NCBI GenBank assembly: GCA_030606525.1
Contig: JAUWGG010000037.1
Span: forward strand, 1-8,053
Direction: 5' to 3'
Source of the DNA: Methanobacteriota archaeon
GTDB lineage: Archaea > Thermoplasmatota > Thermoplasmata > JAUWGG01
DNA: 8,053 nt
The position numbers were made by a program, and so were the translations under genes. Every line of letters starts with the position of its first letter. Positions within the stretch are counted from its first letter, which is position 1. The notes beneath the pieces are model-generated. The model was not told the DNA's origin, made no database searches, and saw only the letters and a list, made by a program, of their open reading frames with translations. Of the stretch, positions 1-5,460 are shown one piece after another.

Positions 1-32
1 GTAATTGAAGATTATGACCATCACGATAATAT

Positions 33-246
33 CTACAAATGGTGAGTCTGCAAATCGCAACTTACAATTCCATCGGAATTTTGGTCATAACGGACTCGCA
101 TAACATTCCCTAGAACCCTTCTTAACTTTAAAGCATTATTATCACCTCTCAATTAGGAACACCAACATATTGCTTATGACCAATACATCCAGATAGGGTA
201 TGAGCACTCAAAAACTAAGGAGATATGTACCTGCGTAAGTAATAGC
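33..246 (-). pseudogene. Decayed fragment of a DHH/RecJ-like gene
   Basis: No intact reading frame exists here. Read on the minus strand, 208-167 encodes SAHTLSGCIGHKQY, which aligns without gaps to CAYALAGCIGDKQY of the intact RecJ-like gene in this window (2863-2822). Nine of 14 residues are identical. Four of the nine identical codons differ only by silent changes (CTA/TTA, TGT/TGC, ATT/ATC, GGT/GGA), as expected of true homology. The conserved metal-ligand Asp of motif IV has become His. Just upstream in another frame, 246-211 reads AITYAGTYLLSF, resembling EASASSISFIFA of the same protein; about ten residues and the frame are lost between the two. Downstream, a third frame stays open for 39 codons (152-33) with a weak DG-I-V-S-C-D resemblance to the next motif. 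I infer a degraded paralogue or transferred copy. The core is fairly secure and the outer limits are not. I see nothing else in 1-32 or 247-313. Confidence 0.5.
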
Positions 247-313
247 ATTTTGAGTAAGATTAGGAATCAATTCGATATTATAAATTCATCCAAAATGAAT
301 ATATATGTACGTG

Positions 314-321
314 TTTATACA
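314..321 (+). promoter_or_regulatory. Candidate archaeal TATA box for the 359-829 gene
   Basis: TTTATACA lies about 42 bases before the start codon. With the usual archaeal spacing of about 25 bases, transcription would begin near 341-343, giving a short leader that just contains the AGGAGG site. AT-rich alternatives exist at 276-286 and 331-338, but they fit less well: the second would start transcription on the ATG itself. Confidence 0.4.
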
Positions 322-346
322 CCAAATTGGAATTATATCCACTTGT

Positions 347-352
347 AGGAGG
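347..352 (+). promoter_or_regulatory. Strong Shine-Dalgarno site of the 359-829 gene
   Basis: AGGAGG sits six bases before the ATG at 359, a near-perfect match to the 16S rRNA 3' end at ideal spacing. It fixes the start of this gene. Confidence 0.85.
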
Positions 353-358
353 TTATAA

Positions 359-829
359 ATGACTGAAGAAAAGAAATATGCGGAACACGAATGCCATAAG
401 AGGTTTGCAGTTAATTCGTTTAATCTGGTTTGGAGCCTTCATGACAAGAAAGATAGAAGCAAAGAAGAAGATGATAAAATGGTTCATGCTGCTCATGCAT
501 CTCGTTTTCATTGGGGCGAGATTGGAGCACCCGTTAATCTTGAGAGAGGTGAATGGCAGATCTCCCGTGTGTATTCGATTCTGAACAACCCTCGATCAGC
601 GCTCTATCATGCTGAGAGATGTTTGGAAATCTGCAAAGATAACGATATTAAAGACTTCGACATCGCTTTTGCTTATGAAGGAATGGCAAGGGCGTATGCC
701 GTTGCTGGGAATAAAACAGATTGCGAGAAATACATCAAGTTAGCGAAAGAAGCTGGAGAGCATATTAAAGAAAAAGGTGATAAGGACTTATTCTTCAGTG
801 AGCTTAAAACAGTTCCCGGTTATAAATAA
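359..829 (+). CDS. Conserved small helical TPR-like protein, unknown function
   Basis: A 156-residue soluble protein with no signal peptide or membrane segment. I recognise it as a widespread family of uncharacterised proteins in bacteria and archaea, but no biochemical role is known to me. The family hallmark is HAAHASRFHW (residues 43-52), then LERGEWQISRVYS (61-73) and ALYHAERCLEICK (81-93). The histidines at 43, 46 and 51 with Trp52 look like a conserved polar face and could bind metal or ligand (inference). Residues about 62-94 and 102-135 form two helix-turn-helix pairs of TPR type (RGEWQISRVYSILNNPRSAL; FAYEGMARAYAVAGNKTDCE), suggesting a protein-binding or scaffold role. The start is set by AGGAGG at 347-352. 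It is the only plus-strand gene, stands alone with its own promoter, and is convergent with the long minus-strand run, so its function is probably independent of its neighbours. Its patchy distribution would fit horizontal transfer. Confidence 0.9.
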   Translation: MTEEKKYAEHECHKRFAVNSFNLVWSLHDKKDRSKEEDDKMVHAAHASRFHWGEIGAPVNLERGEWQISRVYSILNNPRSALYHAERCLEICKDNDIKDFDIAFAYEGMARAYAVAGNKTDCEKYIKLAKEAGEHIKEKGDKDLFFSELKTVPGYK

Positions 830-841
830 GAGGTAACTGAC

Positions 842-898
842 TGTTGTCTTATCTAATATTCTTTAGAACGTTAGATTTTATATGTATTTTAGACAACA
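842..898 (+). terminator. Inverted-repeat, T-rich termination region between convergent genes
   Basis: TGTTGTCT (842-849) is exactly complementary in reverse to AGACAACA (891-898). A second, nested pair, ATCTAA (851-856) and TTAGAT (871-876), lies inside. The 3' half contains the T-rich stretch 876-890. Archaeal termination depends mainly on T-rich tracts, so this could end the 359-829 transcript. No target-site duplication flanks the 8-base repeats, so I do not call a mobile element. Confidence 0.35.
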
Positions 899-932
899 TC
901 GCTTCCAAACTTCCTAACACAACAGTATATTG

Positions 933-956
933 AGATAGAAAGAATATTCTTTATCT
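933..956 (-). terminator. Palindromic hairpin after the stop of the TPR membrane gene
   Basis: AAAGAATATTCTTT (939-952) is a perfect 14-base palindrome. It extends through a two-base bulge (937-938) to AGAT (933-936) pairing with ATCT (953-956). It starts two bases beyond the TGA stop at 958-960. It may mark the 3' end of the minus-strand transcript, although no T-run follows on that strand. Confidence 0.3.
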
Positions 957-957
957 A

Positions 958-1965
958 TCAACTAACCTCTTTAGAAAATAAATAGATTATCCATCCATTC
1001 GTAAAAATACCTATCCCCATTACCAATATTAGAAAAGGTAGCAAGATGAATCTTGTAAATAAATCTAGGGAAGCGAGGGAAGTACAAGTTACAAGATAGC
1101 TAAATATGCAATATAAAAATAGTAAGGTGGATGGAATTACTGTCCAAAAAACGCTTAAAATTATATTATTTTTTTCCAACTCACCATAGATTGGTAAAGA
1201 AAAAGCTAACATGAGTAAAAGAAGAGCGATAAGGGGAGGAAGGATGAAACCTACTGAGTAAATTGCAGTAAGATATTTATAATCTGGTTCGTAGGATGCT
1301 GCGCACAAAAGAAGGAAAAAGCAGATAGGACTGATAAAATTTAACAATAAACTAATTATTGAGCAATAATACCCGCAGAGATGATATTTACCTAAACGCT
1401 TCAAAAAAGATATTCTTCTAATAGACCAGAGATTTGCCAAAATAAGAAAAACAGGGATGATTATTAGCAGAGGAAGAGCGCAAAGTCTACTTTCTTTAGG
1501 ACCATATACCTGACCCAGGGTTACTAAATCTCCTAGATCCTCAAATCCCCATAAAAGAAGAATAGAGCCGAAGGCTATGAATAAAAAGCCAATAATTGCG
1601 CCTATTTTAATAGCTGTTAATCCCAATTCTTTATACAGAATTCTTTTACTCTTAATTTTCTTTCTCCGCTCAATTTGTTCATCGACAAATCCATCAACAC
1701 ACTTTTCCATCTCCTTTTTCGCTTGCTTATTCTTAGGATCAATTTCTAAAACTTTATCGTAACACTCGACAGCATCTTCAAAAGATTGCATCTCTTTAAA
1801 TAAATTCCCTTTTAACAGAAGTACCTCGCTTTTTTCTTCCTTTTTAAGCTTGAGTGCTATAGCTAAGTTGCAATTCTTTATTGCTTCATCATAATCTCCA
1901 GCTTCTTTATTTTCCCTAATTTTTTTGATAATTCTTTCATAGTTAATGCTAATCATCCTTTTCAT
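958..1965 (-). CDS. TPR protein with about six C-terminal membrane segments, unknown function
   Basis: A 335-residue protein in two parts. Residues about 8-80 are two tetratricopeptide units; the second (LLKGNLFKEMQSFEDAVECY, ending DPKN) is canonical. A charged linker (about 80-113, KKEMEK and ERRKKIKSKR) leads to about six hydrophobic spans near 118-140, 162-181, 199-222, 235-259, 268-293 and 304-330. There is no signal peptide, so the TPR part and its Lys/Arg-rich linker should face the cytoplasm, presenting a protein-docking surface at the membrane (inference). I do not recognise the membrane domain or see any catalytic motif. The frame opens at TTG 1968, but ATG 1965 has AAAGGGA at 1978-1972, six bases away, and is preferred; ATG 1956 is also possible. 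The gene overlaps the 3' end of the RecJ-like gene by 17 bases, suggesting translational coupling. Its codons are visibly AT-richer (many Lys, Ile, Leu) than the genes upstream, so it may be a lineage-specific addition to this operon. Confidence 0.85.
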   Translation of the reverse strand: MKRMISINYERIIKKIRENKEAGDYDEAIKNCNLAIALKLKKEEKSEVLLLKGNLFKEMQSFEDAVECYDKVLEIDPKNKQAKKEMEKCVDGFVDEQIERRKKIKSKRILYKELGLTAIKIGAIIGFLFIAFGSILLLWGFEDLGDLVTLGQVYGPKESRLCALPLLIIIPVFLILANLWSIRRISFLKRLGKYHLCGYYCSIISLLLNFISPICFFLLLCAASYEPDYKYLTAIYSVGFILPPLIALLLLMLAFSLPIYGELEKNNIILSVFWTVIPSTLLFLYCIFSYLVTCTSLASLDLFTRFILLPFLILVMGIGIFTNGWIIYLFSKEVS

Positions 1966-3331
1966 CAATATTCCCTTTCATCTGCTCCCCGACGATCTTA
2001 TCTGCCCTTTCTATGAAGACCTTTTCTTTTCCTTTTGGTATTGTAGCGCCGCTTGCTATCGTATGTCCTCCTCCAGTTCCGCCAACAGATTGCGCTGCTG
2101 TTCTGCACACAAATCCCAGATCCAAACCCTTTTTGACAAGATATTTTGTTCCTCGAGCAGACATGCTCGTTTTTTTCTTTTTAGGTGTCAGCACAAAAAC
2201 AGGTTTTTTCTGATCTAAGAGATATTGCATTGCAATTCCCGCTTGAACACCAGCTGTTGATGACTCTTCAGTATAAAAAAATTGAACGTTCTTTTTGGAG
2301 AATGCTCCTTCCTTTTCTATGCGCATCAATCCTTTCCTGACGATCTTCTTATATTCATCTCGCAATTTTTTCGCATCGACTAGCGATCCCTTATGTCCCA
2401 AGCACAATGACAATCCCATCCCAGATCGATTCATTCTCCCGCATGCATCGGCGATATCAGATAATTCCTCAGCGAACATTCCTTTTTTGGTGAGCCAATA
2501 TCTTTCCATGACCAACTGCTCAGCAGTTTCAATTCTTACCCCTTGTTTCAATAATTTTAGGACCAAAATGGAATGCAGAGCGCTTAATCGTTCATCGTTC
2601 AGTTCACTTATATTCGCATCAATATCCATATTGATCTGCGCAAGTAATTTCTCCACTTCCTTTTTTCTTCCTGAAACGCCTCTAAAAAAAGGATCTATTG
2701 AATTTGTTAACGCATCGCCAATTCTTCCACCGTTCAAATTCAAGCCAATTCTTTTCTCAATAAAGCCTCTTTCCAATGCCCCCTCTAAGATCATTTTATT
2801 TAAACTTCCAGGAGAATCAGGATATTGCTTATCTCCGATGCATCCTGCTAACGCATAAGCACATAGATCCCAATTATTCTCATCGAGCATTATGGCGAAA
2901 ATAAAAGAAATAGAGGAAGCGCTGGCCTCATAAGCACCATCGATCCCAAATAGATGGGAATTGATCAGTACTGCCTTTTCCGTATCTCGCAAAGGAGGGT
3001 GATGATCGATGATGATGGCCTTTCCTCCCATCTTCTCTATCCTCTCGATCTGCGAACTACCCATATCACAAAATATAGTGAATTTATTACCCTCGGTCTT
3101 CAATCTTTCAAAGAAATTCGTATCTAAACGCACAAGAGAAGCGTGAAACGCTCTTCTCTTTCTCAGCAGTGCACTGCAAATGACCCCGGCAGCATTTATT
3201 CCATCTGAATCGTAGTGGGATATTACCCTTATTGTTCCTTTAGAGCTTGACAGAAGTGCTACTGCCTCATTAACCCTGTTCAAGAACTCTTTAGAAATCT
3301 GCGTCTGAATCGCATCACCATCGGATGGCAT
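1949..3331 (-). CDS. DHH-family RecJ-like single-strand exonuclease/phosphoesterase (GAN-like)
   Basis: A 460-residue cytoplasmic member of the archaeal RecJ/GAN group. Related proteins are Mn- or Mg-dependent exonucleases on single-stranded DNA or RNA, and some associate with the GINS complex at replication forks; which substrate applies here cannot be told. The DHH domain (about 30-215) has all its metal motifs: SHYDSDG (His39, Asp41, Asp43), FCDMGSS (Asp89), IDHHPP (DHH 109-111) and GCIGDKQ (Asp167). The C-terminal DHHA1 domain (about 330-450) carries GGTGGGHTIASGA (GGGH 420-423), which binds nucleic acid and helps position substrate. Nothing essential is missing, so it should be active. 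Start choice: an ATG at 3346 overlaps the S15 stop as ATGA, but GAGGAG at 3344-3339 lies seven bases from ATG 3331 and favours that start; the longer form adds only five residues. It follows S15 directly, as in many euryarchaea. Some archaea carry several DHH paralogues, so RecJ1/RecJ2 naming is left open. Confidence 0.92.
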   Translation of the reverse strand: MPSDGDAIQTQISKEFLNRVNEAVALLSSSKGTIRVISHYDSDGINAAGVICSALLRKRRAFHASLVRLDTNFFERLKTEGNKFTIFCDMGSSQIERIEKMGGKAIIIDHHPPLRDTEKAVLINSHLFGIDGAYEASASSISFIFAIMLDENNWDLCAYALAGCIGDKQYPDSPGSLNKMILEGALERGFIEKRIGLNLNGGRIGDALTNSIDPFFRGVSGRKKEVEKLLAQINMDIDANISELNDERLSALHSILVLKLLKQGVRIETAEQLVMERYWLTKKGMFAEELSDIADACGRMNRSGMGLSLCLGHKGSLVDAKKLRDEYKKIVRKGLMRIEKEGAFSKKNVQFFYTEESSTAGVQAGIAMQYLLDQKKPVFVLTPKKKKTSMSARGTKYLVKKGLDLGFVCRTAAQSVGGTGGGHTIASGATIPKGKEKVFIERADKIVGEQMKGNIDEKDD

Positions 3332-3338
3332 GCCCATT

Positions 3339-3344
3339 CTCCTC
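3339..3344 (-). promoter_or_regulatory. Shine-Dalgarno site that decides the RecJ-like start
   Basis: GAGGAG on the minus strand, overlapping the S15 stop codon, lies seven bases before ATG 3331. The other in-frame ATGs fit worse: 3337 is too close to it, and 3346 has only a weak AGGT upstream. Its position inside the end of S15 implies coupled translation. Confidence 0.6.
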
Positions 3345-3798
3345 ATTCGACCTGCAGCTCTGCAGCCTTAATTGAATATTTCCAATCTGCTGGCATCACA
3401 CCATTTTTTTTGTAATAACGCAGTAATCGTCTGATCTTGGCTTCTGTCAGAGCTAAGCTTCGTTTATTGTGAAGATCATGGGAATTAACTTCTAGATGTG
3501 CATGCAGGTTAACAGCTTTTTTCATCAGATTTCTAATGTCCTCGGGAATATCAAATTTCACATCATTAGCTTTAAGAATTTGTGAAATGCTCTTCCCAGT
3601 AGCCAATTTAACATCCGGTACAGCATATTGGTCCCTCAGTTTGATACCAATAGCAGCCGTGCTCAAACCCTCATTTGCGAGCTTTACAGCTAACTTCTCA
3701 ATCTCTGCTAAGGAAAGGGGTACCCATTCAGGGTTCTTCTTTCTATAGGGTCTTTTTGATGAGGATTTTCCTTTTCTTCGTGCATGCATTCTAGCCAT
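3343..3798 (-). CDS. rps15: 30S ribosomal protein S15 (archaeal uS15)
   Basis: A 151-residue ribosomal protein, the usual archaeal length; bacterial S15 is about 89 residues and lacks the N-terminal part. It binds the central domain of 16S rRNA early in small-subunit assembly. The archaeal/eukaryotic N-terminal extension is plain: MARMHARRKGKS, followed by PYRKKNPEWVPLS. The rRNA-binding core has the family signature: LHAHLEVNSHDLHNKRSLALT (split here as LHAHLEV at 98-104 and HDLHNKRSL at 107-115), then EAKIRRLLRYYKKNG (119-133) and ADWKY near the C-terminus. The frame begins with ATGs at 3807 and 3804, but the family N-terminus MARxHAR places the start at 3798, even though no strong Shine-Dalgarno is visible. 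It sits 51 bases after fibrillarin and leads directly into the RecJ-like gene. A 15-base palindrome at 3815-3829 lies just upstream and could regulate it. Confidence 0.96.
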   Translation of the reverse strand: MARMHARRKGKSSSKRPYRKKNPEWVPLSLAEIEKLAVKLANEGLSTAAIGIKLRDQYAVPDVKLATGKSISQILKANDVKFDIPEDIRNLMKKAVNLHAHLEVNSHDLHNKRSLALTEAKIRRLLRYYKKNGVMPADWKYSIKAAELQVE

Positions 3799-3814
3799 AT
3801 TCATCATCTAATTA

Positions 3815-3829
3815 TCGTTCAATGAACGA
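3815..3829. promoter_or_regulatory. Perfect palindrome upstream of S15, possible operator or RNA hairpin
   Basis: TCGTTCA-A-TGAACGA: two exact seven-base arms around one base, ending 16 bases before the S15 start at 3798. As DNA this is a typical dimeric-regulator site; as RNA the one-base loop would need to open to a less stable hairpin. No clear TATA box is visible between the fibrillarin stop and S15, so its role is uncertain. Confidence 0.4.
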
Positions 3830-3849
3830 AATGCCACAATGATTTCATA

Positions 3850-4524
3850 CTACTTAAAAGTAGTGTATTTGACAACGACAGCTGCATGCGCCTTTTCATA
3901 GGGTGCCAGATCTATTTTCTCTAGAACCTTCAACTTCTCAAGTTCTAGTTCTTTTTCCACCTTCCTAAAAACTTCCTTCGGCTTAGCTGTCACATCTATG
4001 CTCCTCGATTTTATCATCATAATTGCAAATCCATTATTTTTCAAGAATGCGCTTATGTTCTTTAAGAATATGCCGGTTTGGTCTCTTTGAGCTATATCCT
4101 GATATATGATATCGACCTCTTTAACGTACATATTGTACGATTCCACTTTATTGGCGTCTGCCAATATGGGAAGCATGTTCTTTCTTTTTTCACAGAGCTT
4201 AACCAGATCTCGAAATACGCGCGGAGAAAACTCAATGCAGTACATCCTTCCATTTACAGCTATATCGGATATATGACTGGCTGTTGTACCGCTTCCAGCA
4301 CCCAAATAAAGAATTTTACTCTCTTTTCGAAAAGGAAAGAACTTGGTACCTTTATGCAGCATTGCACATAATTTGCTTCTTCTTGGATTCCAGGTCCTAT
4401 ATTCTATCCCTTTGTGTGTTACAACATTCTCACCATACACCCTTGAACCCGGTGTTAAATTCTTCGTTAGGAAATGAGAGCCATCAGCATAGACATCAGT
4501 ATATCTGCTTTGATGGATTGGCAT
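3850..4524 (-). CDS. flpA: Fibrillarin, box C/D RNP rRNA 2'-O-methyltransferase
   Basis: A 224-residue SAM-dependent methyltransferase that modifies rRNA (and tRNA) at sites chosen by C/D guide RNAs, working with Nop5 and L7Ae. The N-terminal part has the family signature GENVVTHKGIEYRTWNPRRS (31-50). The Rossmann core follows: motif I ILYLGAGSGTTASHISD (71-87) binds SAM, with Glu98 in YCIEFSPR contacting the ribose and ADAN (122-125) the adenine. Expected catalytic-site residues are Asp143 (YQDIAQRDQ), Lys172 (MIKSRSID), Asp206 and His213 (DLAPYEKAHAAVVVKY). The length is typical of archaeal fibrillarin, which lacks the eukaryotic Gly/Arg-rich tail. The ATG at 4524 lies 39 bases after the porB stop; its Shine-Dalgarno is weak (GATGA). 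The partner gene nop5, often adjacent in archaea, is not in this window; instead fibrillarin sits between porB and S15. Confidence 0.96.
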   Translation of the reverse strand: MPIHQSRYTDVYADGSHFLTKNLTPGSRVYGENVVTHKGIEYRTWNPRRSKLCAMLHKGTKFFPFRKESKILYLGAGSGTTASHISDIAVNGRMYCIEFSPRVFRDLVKLCEKRKNMLPILADANKVESYNMYVKEVDIIYQDIAQRDQTGIFLKNISAFLKNNGFAIMMIKSRSIDVTAKPKEVFRKVEKELELEKLKVLEKIDLAPYEKAHAAVVVKYTTFK

Positions 4525-4563
4525 GTATCATCGCATTATCTTTCTTCATTAAAAATGTTTTCG

Positions 4564-5460
4564 TCAATGTGTGGATTCCGCCATAGCTAAATCTCTTTCC
4601 CACTTCTTTTTAACCAATTCCTGTAAAATATCAATTTGTTCATCAGTTAAATGTCTGAATCGTCCCTGCGGTTTTAAGTATTCTCTTACAGGGATCATTT
4701 TTGGTTTCTTGTTTATCGTCATTTTTCCATTCTCGAATTCGTACAAGGTCCACATGCCACTCTCAACTGCCAACTTACCTATCTCCACGGTCTTACTTGG
4801 ATCCAATCTCCATCCAGTTGGGCATGGTGCGAAGATCTGTAAGTATCTAAAACCTTTCATGTTCTTAACTTTCTCAAGTTTTTTGAGCAGATCCAAGGGA
4901 TACGATATTGAAGCAGTAGCAACGTACGGAACATCATGGGCTATCATGATCCTGGGCACATCTTTTTTGAACCTCTCCTTCCCGGCTATCTTTGAACCGA
5001 CGGGGGTTGTCGTGGTCCAAGCACCGAACGGTGTAGAACCACTTCTTTGAATACCTGTATTCATATAAGCTTCGTTATCATAGCAGATGTATATTATGTC
5101 CTCATTCCGTTCTGCTGCCCCAGATAATGCTTGGATGCCTATATCGGCTGTCCCGCCATCCCCAGCAAAGGCAACGACATTCACATCCTCCTTTCCCAGC
5201 TTGTTAAGCGCTCTTTTTATACCGGCAGCGCACACAGCTGAATTCTCAAAAAGAACGTGAAGATATGGTACTTTGAATGCATTTAGAGGATAGGTACCAC
5301 CGAATACCAAAAGGCAATTCGCTGGGAAATAAGCACATGTATTCTTTCCAAAAACTTTCATTGCAATTTTCGCCATGATCGCACCACCGCATCCAGGACA
5401 AGCTGTATGCCCCTTTGTAAATAAATTTTCTTCAGGCAAATCCTTTATTTTAAGGCTCAT
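4564..5460 (-). CDS. porB: Pyruvate:ferredoxin oxidoreductase beta subunit (TPP-binding)
   Basis: A 298-residue subunit carrying the thiamine pyrophosphate site of pyruvate:ferredoxin oxidoreductase, which converts pyruvate and CoA to acetyl-CoA and CO2 while reducing ferredoxin (reversible in autotrophs). The TPP/Mg motif runs from GDGGTADIGIQ (100-110) to DNEAYMNTG (128-136), followed by RSGSTPFGAWTTTTPVG, the stretch typical of pyruvate-specific enzymes. Four cysteines match the family's proximal 4Fe-4S ligands: Cys21 and Cys24 in CPGCGG, Cys49 in PANCLL and Cys213 in APCPTGW. The frame opens at 5487, but ATG 5460 overlaps the porA stop as ATGA and has GGTGA four bases upstream inside a G-rich run, so I take that start. 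It is the last of three por genes, and fibrillarin follows after 39 bases. A branched-chain 2-oxoacid enzyme is less likely from these motifs but cannot be excluded. Confidence 0.95.
   Translation of the reverse strand: MSLKIKDLPEENLFTKGHTACPGCGGAIMAKIAMKVFGKNTCAYFPANCLLVFGGTYPLNAFKVPYLHVLFENSAVCAAGIKRALNKLGKEDVNVVAFAGDGGTADIGIQALSGAAERNEDIIYICYDNEAYMNTGIQRSGSTPFGAWTTTTPVGSKIAGKERFKKDVPRIMIAHDVPYVATASISYPLDLLKKLEKVKNMKGFRYLQIFAPCPTGWRLDPSKTVEIGKLAVESGMWTLYEFENGKMTINKKPKMIPVREYLKPQGRFRHLTDEQIDILQELVKKKWERDLAMAESTH

Noticed and set aside
14..103. A 29-codon plus-strand frame beginning ATG at 14
   Set aside because: No ribosome site, no recognisable protein, and it lies antisense to the presumed DHH remnant.
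12..183. Possible CRISPR-like repeat
   Set aside because: The repeated unit is only nine bases, occurs in both orientations and has unequal spacing (about 71 and 91 bases).
842..898. Miniature transposable element bounded by eight-base terminal repeats
   Set aside because: No flanking target-site duplication and only one copy visible in the window.
2295..2858. Long plus-strand open frame (187 codons) opposite the RecJ-like gene
   Set aside because: It is the antisense shadow of a gene with complete DHH and DHHA1 motifs; its Phe/Ser/Pro-rich translation resembles no protein.
3801..3809. ATGATGA resembling a C box of a C/D guide RNA, near the S15 start on the minus strand (similar at the porA start)
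   Set aside because: No D box (CTGA) or C'/D' boxes at the right spacing; the pattern comes from tandem ATG codons at gene starts.
4571..5050. Plus-strand open frame (159 codons) opposite porB
   Set aside because: Antisense to a well-conserved coding region, with no ribosome site or domain.
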